15,568 nt of DNA from the NCBI GenBank assembly GCA_900753685.1, contig CAAEAB010000093.1, positions 1-15,568 of the forward strand, written 5' to 3'. This DNA comes from Lachnospiraceae bacterium (GTDB lineage: Bacteria; Bacillota; Clostridia; Lachnospirales; Lachnospiraceae). The translations under genes and the position numbers were made by a program. Numbering within the stretch: the stretch's first letter is position 1; each line of letters opens with the position of its first letter. Below are positions 8,665-15,040 of the stretch, in pieces. Under the pieces are notes generated by a model. That model was given only the letters and a program-made list of their open reading frames with translations, ran no database searches and was not told where the DNA came from.

Positions 8665-9138
8665 TTATTCACCTTCTTCGTAAACAGCATCTTTCAGTTT
8701 GCCTTCTACTTTTTCCACATAGAGATGGCCGTCCAGATGGTCAAATTCATGACACATGGCCCTTGCAAAAAGTTCGGTTCCTTCCACCTCAAAAGGCTTC
8801 ATATTCTCATCCAGCGCCCGGGCCTTAACATAATTCGGACGGGTAACGACACCGGATTTTCCCGGCACGCTTAAACACCCTTCATCCCCGGTCTGTGAAC
8901 CGCTCGTTTCAATAATTTCCGGATTTATAAACACATAAGGTCCTTCACCCACGTCGATCACACAAATCCGTTTTAAAATTCCCACCTGGGGCGCCGCCAG
9001 ACCAACGCCGTTTTCATGATACATCGTATCCAGCATATCGCCGATCAGTTCCTTTGTCCTCGGTGTCATTTCTTTAACCTCTTTTGCAGTTTTATTTAAT
9101 ACCGGATCACCCTCGTATCTTAAATTTCTCAGCGCCAT
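8665..9138 (-). CDS. def: Peptide deformylase
   Basis: This metal-dependent hydrolase removes the formyl group from new N-termini at the ribosome exit. The 157-residue length is that of a compact deformylase. The three signature motifs are intact: GVGLAAPQVG at residues 44-53, EGCLS at 86-90 with metal ligand C88, and HEFDH at 130-134 with the two metal His and the catalytic Glu. The short acidic end (YEEGE) lacks the long C-terminal helix of E. coli-type enzymes. The ATG has GGAGGAAG upstream. The gene follows priA by 15 bases and precedes fmt by 3. Confidence 0.97.
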   Translation of the reverse strand: MALRNLRYEGDPVLNKTAKEVKEMTPRTKELIGDMLDTMYHENGVGLAAPQVGILKRICVIDVGEGPYVFINPEIIETSGSQTGDEGCLSVPGKSGVVTRPNYVKARALDENMKPFEVEGTELFARAMCHEFDHLDGHLYVEKVEGKLKDAVYEEGE

Positions 9139-9153
9139 AAATCTTCCTCCATC

Positions 9154-11376
9154 TCAATACAAATTCATCGGATTGATGTCAAATTGAACATTCATCTGCC
9201 GGAATAACCCATCCCTTCGTATCAGATCCCGGGCCCTCTCCCGGCAAGCCATCAAACCACTTATCTCTTGACTTTTTATATATATTACCCTCCGGTAACG
9301 ATCCTTCTCTTTTGCATGGAATCCTTCTGCCGGCGGTAAAACCTGTACGTCGCTTCCTTTCAGTGTCTCTGCCAGAACCGCGGCGCCTTCCCTTACCGTG
9401 ATTTCATCCTCATGCTCTGCCACCGCCGCCATCATATGTCCCGCCGGCGGATAGTGCATCAGCTTCCGGTACAGAATTTCCTGTCTGTAAAAAGCTTCAT
9501 AATCCTGGGCTGCCGCGCAAGTCACAGCATAATGCTCCGGCTGATAGGTCTGAATGATCGCCAGCCCCGGCTTTGCTCCCCGGCCAGCCCGGCCGGCTGC
9601 CTGGGTCAACAGTTGGAACGTCCTCTCTCCGGCCAGATAATCTCCGGAAAACATGGAAAGATCCGCCGCCAAAGCGCCGACCAGCGTCACATTCGGAAAA
9701 TCATGCCCTTTAACGATCATCTGGGTTCCTACCAAAATATCCGCTTCGCCCCTCGCAAAAGCTTGAAAAACTTCCAGGTGACTGTTTTTCCGGTTCATCG
9801 AATCCCTGTCCGCCCGCAAAATGCGGGCCTGAGGAAAACGTTTTTCCAACATCTCAGTCACCTTCTGAGTTCCCATGCCGAAAGCTCCAATATACCGGGA
9901 ACCACATTCCGGACAATTGCCGGGCATAGGCAACGTCATTCCGCAATAATGGCATTTTAAAATATTGCCCTCACTTTTGTGAAGGGTCATGGAAATATCA
10001 CAGTGCGGACACCGAATCACATGACCGCAGCTCCGGCAGGATATAAAACCGGCATAACCTCTCCGGTTTAAAAACAGCAAAATCTGTTCCCTTCTTTCAA
10101 GGCGGTTTTCTATCTCTTCTTGAAGTCTTCGGCTGAAAATCGAATAGTTTTTCTTCCGAAGCTCTTCTCTCAGATCAATCACTTCCGTCCGGGCCATGAC
10201 GCCTCCGGCCACCCGCTTTTCAAGCCGGTGCATCCCATAGATTCCCCGCACCGCCCGGTCATAGGTCACCACAGATGGGGTGGCCGATCCGAGAACTACC
10301 TTCCCGCCACATAGCTTCATGCGCTGAATGGCCACATCCACCGCATGATATTTCGGCGTCGTATCACTTTTATAGGCACCATCCTGCTCCTCATCAATAA
10401 TAATAAGTCCCAGATTCGGAAAAGGTGTAAATAAAGCAGAACGGGGACCGAGCATAATATCAATTTCCCCATTTTTTGCCTGGATATACTGGTCGTAGCG
10501 CTCACCCTCGGACATTCTCGAATTCATCACTGAAACCCGTCGGCCAAAACGGCTTCTGAAACGGGCAATATTCTGATAGGTCAGTGAGATTTCAGGAATG
10601 AGAACAATCACCTGCCGCCTCGATGCCAGCGCCTGCTCGATCAGCTGCATATAAACTTCGGTCTTGCCGCTCCCTGTAACACCGTAAAGCAAATGTACTT
10701 CCCGCTCATCCGTAAGAATCTCTTCCACAGCCTGCCGCTGTTCCCGGTTAAGGGAAACCCTTTTCCCATCGCTGACCTCCGAATAGGGAATCCGATAATC
10801 TGAGGCTTCGACGGCCTCTATCCATCCATGCTTCATTAAAGTCTTAAGGGCGGCTTCCGGTGAAGGCACCTTTTTTTTCATCTCTGTCTCTGAAATCCCC
10901 TGGCCGACGCTATCATCCAGCATGAGAGACAGAATCGCGGCCCGGGATGCAAATCTTGGCAAAACAGCCAGCTTTTTCATCTCTTCTTCGGCTTCATTCC
11001 TGGAAACAGCCAGCCGGTACAGCCGCTTTGTTCCACCTCGGATACGGCGTTTTACATTCATCACTGTTTTCAACGACTGGGCGCGGGTACAGCCATACAC
11101 CCGACCCATCCAGTCCGCCAGACAGATCATCTGGGATTCCACAACCATCGAACCTTTTTTGATGTCCTGAATCTCTTTTAGCTTTTCCGGTGCATATTCG
11201 GTCACATCCGAAAACCCAACGACATACCCCCGGACACAGCGGTTTCCTTTGCCAAAGGGCACAGTCACCTGACTGCCCACCCGGATTTCTGACATCAGCC
11301 TTTCCGGCACAATATACTGAAATATTTTATCCAGAGCTTCCAGAGATATGTCCACAATTATATCTGCGTACTTCAC
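9154..11376 (-). CDS. priA: Primosomal protein N' (PriA replication-restart helicase)
   Basis: PriA is a 3'-to-5' DNA helicase that recognises stalled forks and reloads the replisome. The product is 740 residues. The N-terminal 3'-DNA-binding domain starts MKYADIIVDISLEALDKIF, closely resembling the B. subtilis N-terminus. Walker A GVTGSGKT is at about 232-239 and Walker B DEEQ at about 328-331. Eight zinc cysteines in four CxxC-like pairs follow: 447/450, 456/459, 475/478 and 488/491. Helicase motif VI-like QAAGRAGRG is near 592-600. The frame opens at a TTG at 11397, which gives an N-terminus unlike the family. The GTG at 11376 is preceded by GGAGG and is chosen. The usual DEEH box reads DEEQ here. 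A strong hairpin lies just upstream. Confidence 0.95.
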   Translation of the reverse strand: MKYADIIVDISLEALDKIFQYIVPERLMSEIRVGSQVTVPFGKGNRCVRGYVVGFSDVTEYAPEKLKEIQDIKKGSMVVESQMICLADWMGRVYGCTRAQSLKTVMNVKRRIRGGTKRLYRLAVSRNEAEEEMKKLAVLPRFASRAAILSLMLDDSVGQGISETEMKKKVPSPEAALKTLMKHGWIEAVEASDYRIPYSEVSDGKRVSLNREQRQAVEEILTDEREVHLLYGVTGSGKTEVYMQLIEQALASRRQVIVLIPEISLTYQNIARFRSRFGRRVSVMNSRMSEGERYDQYIQAKNGEIDIMLGPRSALFTPFPNLGLIIIDEEQDGAYKSDTTPKYHAVDVAIQRMKLCGGKVVLGSATPSVVTYDRAVRGIYGMHRLEKRVAGGVMARTEVIDLREELRKKNYSIFSRRLQEEIENRLERREQILLFLNRRGYAGFISCRSCGHVIRCPHCDISMTLHKSEGNILKCHYCGMTLPMPGNCPECGSRYIGAFGMGTQKVTEMLEKRFPQARILRADRDSMNRKNSHLEVFQAFARGEADILVGTQMIVKGHDFPNVTLVGALAADLSMFSGDYLAGERTFQLLTQAAGRAGRGAKPGLAIIQTYQPEHYAVTCAAAQDYEAFYRQEILYRKLMHYPPAGHMMAAVAEHEDEITVREGAAVLAETLKGSDVQVLPPAEGFHAKEKDRYRRVIYIKSQEISGLMACRERARDLIRRDGLFRQMNVQFDINPMNLY

Positions 11377-11381
11377 CCTTA

Positions 11382-11386
11382 CCTCC
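11382..11386 (-). promoter_or_regulatory. Ribosome binding site of priA (decides GTG start)
   Basis: The minus strand reads GGAGG followed by five bases and then GTG (11376-11374). The upstream in-frame TTG at 11397 has no such site and would lie before this one. The GTG start also matches the family N-terminus. Confidence 0.75.
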
Positions 11387-11397
11387 AGTTCAATCAA

Positions 11398-11448
11398 GAA
11401 TACCGCAGATGATCCTGCCCATAATACGAGCAGACATCTCCGGTATCC
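11398..11448 (-). other. Long imperfect RNA hairpin between rpoD and priA
   Basis: In the minus-strand transcript, bases 11448-11441 pair with 11405-11398 (8 bp, one G-U). After a single mismatch (11440 against 11406), 11439-11435 pair with 11411-11407 (5 bp). After a small asymmetric bulge (1 base against 3), 11433-11430 pair with 11418-11415 (4 bp). The loop is 11 bases. In all, 17 of about 20 positions pair. The following bases are only mildly U-rich (UUCUUGAUU), so this is not a classical rho-independent terminator. It could be a weak attenuator, an RNase processing site separating rpoD from priA, or a priA leader element. It lies 18 to 68 bases downstream of the rpoD stop. Confidence 0.6.
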
Positions 11449-11450
11449 AA
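11421..11450 (-). promoter_or_regulatory. Possible weak internal promoter for priA
   Basis: On the minus strand TTGGAT (11450-11445) lies 18 bases before TATTAT (11426-11421). The -10 is 5 of 6 to consensus but the -35 only 3 of 6. The -10 falls in the loop of the hairpin. It is listed because an internal promoter would make sense after rpoD, but the support is thin. Confidence 0.3.
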
Positions 11451-11465
11451 CAGTTCTCTATATGA

Positions 11466-12569
11466 TTATGCAAGAAAATCTTTCAATTTCTTACTTCTCT
11501 GAGGATGACGAAGCTTCCTCAGCGCCTTCGCCTCAATTTGACGAATGCGCTCACGGGTCACGGAAAATTCCTGACCAACTTCCTCCAGAGTTCGGGCTTT
11601 TCCGTCTTCAAGACCAAACCTCAGACGGATGACCTTTTGTTCCCGCTCAGTCAACGACTGAAGCGCCACTTCCAGCTCCTCTTTCAGCATCTCATCAGCC
11701 GCATGCTGTTCCGGCTGGAGCGTGGATTTATCTTCAATAAAATCTCCCAAATGGCTGTCCTCTTCCTCACCGATCGGCGTATCCATGGATACCGGTTCTT
11801 TGGATATTTTCAAGATATCATCCACCTTTTCCACCGGCACTCCCATCACCTTTGCGATTTCCTCGGAAGTAGGTTCTCTGCCATATTCTGCCAGTAATTT
11901 ACGAGATACCCGAATGGTTTTATTAATTGTCTCTACCATATGTACCGGAATACGAATGGTTCTCGAATAATCAGCCAGTCCTCTAGTAATCGCCTGGCGG
12001 ATCCACCAGGTTGCATAGGTACTGAACTTATATCCCTTTGTATAATCGAATTTATCAACAGCCTTCATCAAACCAATGTTACCTTCCTGAATCAAATCCA
12101 GAAAGCTCATGCCGCGGCCCACATAGCGTTTGGCAATGCTGACTACAAGACGCAGATTGGCTTCGGTCAGATGCTTTTTAGCCTCCTCGTCACCCTCGCC
12201 CATTCGCTTAGCCAATTCAGCTTCTTCTTCCGCGGATAACAACTGAATATTTCCGATTTCTTTCAGATACTGACGCACCGGATCCTCAATATTAATGCCG
12301 TCCGGCACAGATAGATCCGTATCATCTACCTGAACATCATCGTCATCATCTAAAAGAAACTCCGCATCGCTGTCATCGTTGCTGACTCTGAGGACATCGA
12401 TTCCCTTACTTTCCAGATAATCAAAAATCCGTTCACTCTGATCCGCATCCAGAGTCATGCTGCTAAATGCATCCATAACCTCCTGATATTCAAGGACGTT
12501 TTTTTTCTTTTTGGCACTTGCAACCAGTTCTTCCAGTTTTTTTGCAAACAACAATTTACTGTCTTCCAT
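11466..12569 (-). CDS. rpoD: RNA polymerase primary-type sigma factor (RpoD/SigA)
   Basis: This sigma-70 factor directs RNA polymerase to housekeeping promoters. It is full length at 367 residues. Region 1.1-like sequence lies at about 5-60 and an Asp-rich linker at about 65-85. Region 1.2 begins at [13 protein letters not shown] (94-106). Region 2 includes [16 protein letters not shown] and the melting/-10 helix [12 protein letters not shown] (185-196). Region 3 begins at [11 protein letters not shown] (207-217). Region 4 spans about 300-362, with the helix-turn-helix [20 protein letters not shown]. Region 1.1 argues for a primary (group 1) factor. Two oddities: residues 197-202 read GLADYS where primary factors normally have something like AIADQA, and the gene sits between rpoZ and priA without dnaG. 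It could be the sole SigA or a second copy. The ATG has GGGGAAG upstream and a promoter lies before it. Confidence 0.93.
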   Translation of the reverse strand: MEDSKLLFAKKLEELVASAKKKKNVLEYQEVMDAFSSMTLDADQSERIFDYLESKGIDVLRVSNDDSDAEFLLDDDDDVQVDDTDLSVPDGINIEDPVRQYLKEIGNIQLLSAEEEAELAKRMGEGDEEAKKHLTEANLRLVVSIAKRYVGRGMSFLDLIQEGNIGLMKAVDKFDYTKGYKFSTYATWWIRQAITRGLADYSRTIRIPVHMVETINKTIRVSRKLLAEYGREPTSEEIAKVMGVPVEKVDDILKISKEPVSMDTPIGEEEDSHLGDFIEDKSTLQPEQHAADEMLKEELEVALQSLTEREQKVIRLRFGLEDGKARTLEEVGQEFSVTRERIRQIEAKALRKLRHPQRSKKLKDFLA

Positions 12570-12609
12570 ACAAACTTCCCCATATCTCTATTTTCTGCAG
12601 TACAACTAA

Positions 12610-12638
12610 ATTATAATTAATTTTTCATTATATCACAA
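12610..12638 (-). promoter_or_regulatory. Sigma-A-type promoter of rpoD
   Basis: On the minus strand TTGTGA (12638-12633) is followed after exactly 17 bases by TATAAT (12615-12610). Transcription would start near 12603, giving a leader of about 34 bases before the rpoD ATG. A second perfect TATAAT at 12632-12627 is preceded by TGA, forming an extended -10 (TGnTATAAT) without a good -35. It could be a second, overlapping promoter. The 77-base gap from 12570 to 12646 is otherwise AT-rich and shows no terminator after rpoZ. Confidence 0.7.
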
Positions 12639-12646
12639 TACTAAAT

Positions 12647-13027
12647 TTATACTTCTGCCTCTTCTTCCATTTCATCCGTTTCATCTTCAGGGAAAACTTC
12701 ATCCTCCGCAAAAGCTTCGCCGGCTTCCGCTTCTTCGGATCCTTCAACCTCTCCGGCCTCTTCCAATAACTCCAGCGCCTCTGTACCGATTTCTTCATCT
12801 TCCCCAAGAATCTTAACCGAACCGGAATATAACTCTTCAACGGCAATGGATAACGGCTTTCTGCCTTCCGCCTTCTCTACCAGCGGTTCCGCGCCGGAAA
12901 TCAACTGTCTGGCCCGTTTTGCCGTAGCGATCACGATGGAATACCGACTCTGTACTACCGGAGCTTCTCCCTCTTCCACACCGCTGTTTACAACCTCTAT
13001 TAAATCTGAATATGATGGATGTAACAT
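12647..13027 (-). CDS. rpoZ: RNA polymerase omega subunit with long acidic tail
   Basis: Omega binds the beta' C-terminus, helps RNA polymerase assembly and in some bacteria contributes to the ppGpp site. The core is recognisable: MLHPSYSDLI, then RYSIVIATAKRARQL at residues 28-42 (the conserved omega helix), then KPLSIAVEELYSGSVKI at 57-73. From about residue 76 to the end at 126 the protein is an acidic, low-complexity tail made mostly of Glu, Asp, Ala and Gly. This makes it clearly longer than B. subtilis or E. coli omega. The ATG has AAGGGGA upstream and lies 3 bases after the gmk stop. The order gmk-rpoZ is conserved in Bacillota. The tail is in frame with intact stop, so it is not an obvious frameshift product. 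Confidence 0.93.
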   Translation of the reverse strand: MLHPSYSDLIEVVNSGVEEGEAPVVQSRYSIVIATAKRARQLISGAEPLVEKAEGRKPLSIAVEELYSGSVKILGEDEEIGTEALELLEEAGEVEGSEEAEAGEAFAEDEVFPEDETDEMEEEAEV

Positions 13028-13030
13028 AAA

Positions 13031-13675
13031 TCATTCCCCTTTCTTATATGCTGCAAGTCCCTCTCTGAGGTCTGCAATCAACGTTCCGCCATAAATGGCT
13101 TTCTTTTTTTCACTCTCTATGATGTGATGGATATTCTCAGCGCACTCGGACACTTTTCCATCCTCGTTGAGAACAATATAATCATATTTATCCATGTACT
13201 CCACTTCTTCGACAGCTCTCGACAATCGGGACATAATGACGTCCTCCGTCTCTGTGCCCCGTCCACGAAGCCGTGCTTCAAGCTCTTCGGCCGTCGGCGG
13301 CGTCACAAAAATCAGCACTGTTTCGGGATAACGCTCCTTCACCTTCAAAGCGCCCTGCATCTCTATCTCTAATACAACAGAAATCCCCCGCTCCAGCTTG
13401 TCAAAGACAAAATCCTTCGGAGTCCCGTAATAATTATCTACATAACGGGCATACTCTAAAAATCGTCCTTCGCTGATACGTTGTTCAAAATCTGCTTTAT
13501 CCAGAAAAAAATAATGCTGACCGTCAATCTCTCCCTCTCTCGGTGTACGGGTCGTTGCTGATATAGACAGACAATATTCCTGAACGTAGGTATTAAGAAG
13601 CTCTCGCACTACTGTTCCTTTACCGGCGCCGGAAAACCCGGAAATGACCGCCAGTATTCCTCTCTGATCATTCAT
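13031..13675 (-). CDS. gmk: Guanylate kinase
   Basis: Gmk phosphorylates GMP to GDP with ATP, and is a control point of GTP and ppGpp metabolism in Bacillota. The product is 214 residues from the chosen start (MNDQRGILAVISG). The P-loop GFSGAGKGT is at 13-21, with Phe where many family members have Pro. The GMP-binding region SATTRTPREGEIDGQHYFF is at about 39-57, the EIEMQGA segment at 103-109, and the lid Arg residues fall in ARLRGRGTE at about 134-142. The frame begins 9 bases earlier at ATG 13684, but AAGGA is placed 8 bases before ATG 13675. The gene overlaps remA by 8 bases. Confidence 0.96.
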   Translation of the reverse strand: MNDQRGILAVISGFSGAGKGTVVRELLNTYVQEYCLSISATTRTPREGEIDGQHYFFLDKADFEQRISEGRFLEYARYVDNYYGTPKDFVFDKLERGISVVLEIEMQGALKVKERYPETVLIFVTPPTAEELEARLRGRGTETEDVIMSRLSRAVEEVEYMDKYDYIVLNEDGKVSECAENIHHIIESEKKKAIYGGTLIADLREGLAAYKKGE

Positions 13676-13934
13676 CTTCCTCATCCTTATTTACAATCTT
13701 ACCGGCAAATCGCCCGGTCAGCGTCTCCGGCTGCAGAGCCGAAAGCACCAGCGTGTTATTTTCCATGACGATCACCGCCTTTGTGCGGCGCCCCTGGGTG
13801 GCGTCAATAGCCATTCCTGCATCCTTTGCATTCTGTATCATCCGCTTAATCGGCGCCGAATCCGGGTTAATAATGGCGATAACCTTGGCGGTATTCACCA
13901 CATTTCCAAATCCTATATTCATAAGCTTTCCCAA
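13668..13934 (-). CDS. remA: RemA/DUF370-family DNA-binding regulator
   Basis: In B. subtilis RemA is a small oligomeric DNA-binding protein that activates biofilm-matrix and osmoprotection genes; its role in Clostridia is less clear. The 88-residue product shows the family landmarks NIGFGNVV (6-13), IAIINPDSAPIKRMI (19-33), DATQGRRTKAVIVMEN (44-59, the Arg-rich segment) and LSALQPETL (64-72). I chose the TTG at 13934: AGGAG lies 9 bases upstream and the resulting N-terminus MGKLMNIGFGN resembles the family. The alternative is ATG 13922 (84 residues), preceded by a weaker GGGAAAG. It sits 22 bases after yicC and overlaps gmk. The acidic end DEEDE is part of the overlap with the gmk ribosome binding site. 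Confidence 0.92.
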   Translation of the reverse strand: MGKLMNIGFGNVVNTAKVIAIINPDSAPIKRMIQNAKDAGMAIDATQGRRTKAVIVMENNTLVLSALQPETLTGRFAGKIVNKDEEDE

Positions 13935-13943
13935 AAATCATCT

Positions 13944-13948
13944 CTCCT
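13944..13948 (-). promoter_or_regulatory. Ribosome binding site of remA (supports TTG start)
   Basis: The minus strand reads AGGAG, 9 bases before the TTG at 13934-13932. The internal ATG at 13922 has only GGGA in front. The site lies in the 22-base gap between yicC and remA. Confidence 0.6.
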
Positions 13949-13956
13949 GTTCAGGC

Positions 13957-14835
13957 TTATTCAATATTTTGTATCTGTTCTCTAACCTTTTCAATTTCTG
14001 TCTTCAAATTAATCGCCCGGTTGGCAACCTCCAAATCATTCGCCTTTGACAAAATCGTATTTGCCTCCCGATTCATCTCCTGGGCAATGAAATCCAGCTT
14101 CCGGCCGATACTGCCGCCTTCGATTAAAGCGTTCCGCGTACTCGTAATATGGCTTCGCAGACGGACAATCTCTTCGTCCACGCAGATTTTATCTGCAAAA
14201 ATCGTCGTCTCCGTCACGATCCGGCTTTCATCGATGGTAGAATCTCCAAGCAGTTCCTTTACCTTCGCTTCCAGGCGCTGACGATGCTCCGTCAAAATCT
14301 CCGGTGACCGTTTCTCAATAAAGTCCACATCCTCAAGCATACCGTCCAGCTTCCCGACTAAATCGTTTTTCAGATTTTCTCCCTCGATCAAACGGGCCTC
14401 CACAAACTGCTCGCTGGCTTTATGAAGCGCCTCTTCAAGCACGCCCCACAGCTCATCCGTATCCACGGTCTGTTCCTCCAATGTCAGAACGTCCGGATAA
14501 CGAGACAATGCGGATACCCGCACATCATTTTCAATGCCAAACTGCTCACCCATTTTCTGCAGCACGCGGACATATTCCGCTGCCAGCTCTTCATTATATT
14601 TAAGGACCATATTATTCTCTGTATAGTCCTCATAGGTAATAAATACATCCACCTTTCCCCGCTGGATATATTTTTTCAGAAGATTCCGAATCCCGGCCTC
14701 AAAAATGCTCAGTTTCTTAGGCATTTTAATATTAATATCACAATAACGGTGATTGACAGCCTTCATTTCTACAGTAATCTTCTGACTTTCATTCGCGATT
14801 TCGCTTCTTCCGAAACCTGTCATACTTTTTAACAT
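13957..14835 (-). CDS. YicC/YloC-family endoribonuclease
   Basis: YicC-family proteins are oligomeric endoribonucleases that act in RNA turnover. The 292-residue length is typical. Signatures are SMTGFG at 4-9, KAVNHRYCDI at 25-34, KYIQRGKVDV at 55-64, a coiled middle, KICVDEEIVRLRSHI at 216-230, and the C-terminal signature KLDFIAQEMNREANTI at 246-261 followed by SKANDLEV. The ATG has GGGAG about 9 bases upstream. It is the first gene of the minus-strand cluster, with two good promoters before it, and is followed by remA, gmk and rpoZ as in B. subtilis (yloC-remA-gmk-rpoZ). Confidence 0.95.
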   Translation of the reverse strand: MLKSMTGFGRSEIANESQKITVEMKAVNHRYCDINIKMPKKLSIFEAGIRNLLKKYIQRGKVDVFITYEDYTENNMVLKYNEELAAEYVRVLQKMGEQFGIENDVRVSALSRYPDVLTLEEQTVDTDELWGVLEEALHKASEQFVEARLIEGENLKNDLVGKLDGMLEDVDFIEKRSPEILTEHRQRLEAKVKELLGDSTIDESRIVTETTIFADKICVDEEIVRLRSHITSTRNALIEGGSIGRKLDFIAQEMNREANTILSKANDLEVANRAINLKTEIEKVREQIQNIE

Positions 14836-14872
14836 CTTATGGTTCTCCCATCTATTAAGTTAATCGTTAAAG

Positions 14873-14914
14873 TATGGTTATCTCTTTCCATAATAAGGCT
14901 ATTGTATAACCATA
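14873..14914. repeat. Perfect 9-bp inverted repeat at the yicC promoters
   Basis: TATGGTTAT at 14873-14881 is the exact inverse of ATAACCATA at 14906-14914, with 24 bases between and arm centres 33 bases apart. In RNA from promoter P1 the arms would pair into a stem at or within a few bases of the 5' end. As DNA the arms could be a spaced operator around promoter P2. There is no U-run after it, so it is not a terminator. Confidence 0.6.
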
Positions 14915-14918
14915 TCAA
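14890..14918 (-). promoter_or_regulatory. Promoter P2 of the yicC cluster
   Basis: On the minus strand TTGATA (14918-14913) is followed after 17 bases by TATTAT (14895-14890). Both boxes match consensus at 5 of 6. The start would be near 14883, downstream of P1, so the two promoters are in tandem. The -35 box overlaps one arm of the inverted repeat and the -10 box lies between the arms. Confidence 0.55.
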
Positions 14919-14921
14919 TTT

Positions 14922-14950
14922 ATTATAATTCAAATAAAAAATACCGTCAA
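14922..14950 (-). promoter_or_regulatory. Promoter P1 of the yicC cluster
   Basis: On the minus strand TTGACG (14950-14945) is followed after 17 bases by TATAAT (14927-14922). The match to sigma-A consensus is 5 of 6 and 6 of 6 with ideal spacing. Transcription would start near 14915, giving a leader of about 80 bases before the yicC ATG. The start falls almost exactly at the first arm of the inverted repeat. Confidence 0.75.
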
Positions 14951-14969
14951 TAGTTTCGCGCCCCATCTC

Positions 14970-14998
14970 TTGTACAAAATTTTAATATTTGATATACT
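14970..14998 (+). promoter_or_regulatory. Promoter of rqcH
   Basis: TTGTAC (14970-14975) and TATACT (14993-14998) are 17 bases apart. A TG at 14990-14991 gives an extended -10 (TGATATACT). Transcription would start near 15005, leaving a leader of about 36 bases with AAGGAG at 15027-15032. Confidence 0.7.
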
Positions 14999-15040
14999 AA
15001 AAAGGATTTTTAAATTAGATTTTAGCAAGGAGAAATATTT

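Larger units (their letters stand above)
14836..15040. other. Divergent AT-rich intergenic region between yicC and rqcH
   Basis: These 205 bases hold no gene. They contain two tandem minus-strand promoters for yicC, one plus-strand promoter for rqcH, and a perfect 9-bp inverted repeat. The two outermost -35 boxes (14945-14950 and 14970-14975) are 19 bases apart and back to back, so one bound protein could affect both directions. No terminator or small RNA gene is evident. Confidence 0.7.

Noticed and set aside
9412..9960. 182-codon open frame on the plus strand inside priA
   Set aside because: It lies fully antisense to the conserved helicase and zinc domains of priA, has no ribosome binding site I can see and no recognisable protein motif; it is a shadow frame.
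11398..11448. Rho-independent terminator after rpoD
   Set aside because: The stem is interrupted by a mismatch and a bulge and is not followed by a clear U-run, so I list it only as an RNA hairpin.
12628..13034. Extra minus-strand open frames over rpoZ (72 and 65 codons)
   Set aside because: They are alternative frames of the repetitive acidic-tail and core coding sequence of rpoZ, and their Lys/Arg-rich products look like shifted reading of Glu codons.
13682..13684. ATG 13684 as the gmk start
   Set aside because: Its only purine-rich sequence touches the codon; the AAGGA is spaced for ATG 13675, which gives the usual short lead before the P-loop.
14902..14929. Additional plus-strand promoter TTGTAT-16-TATAAT upstream of rqcH
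   Set aside because: The -35 matches only 3 of 6 and the TATAAT is part of a near-palindromic AT-rich stretch already explained by the minus-strand P1 -10; the closer extended -10 promoter is better.
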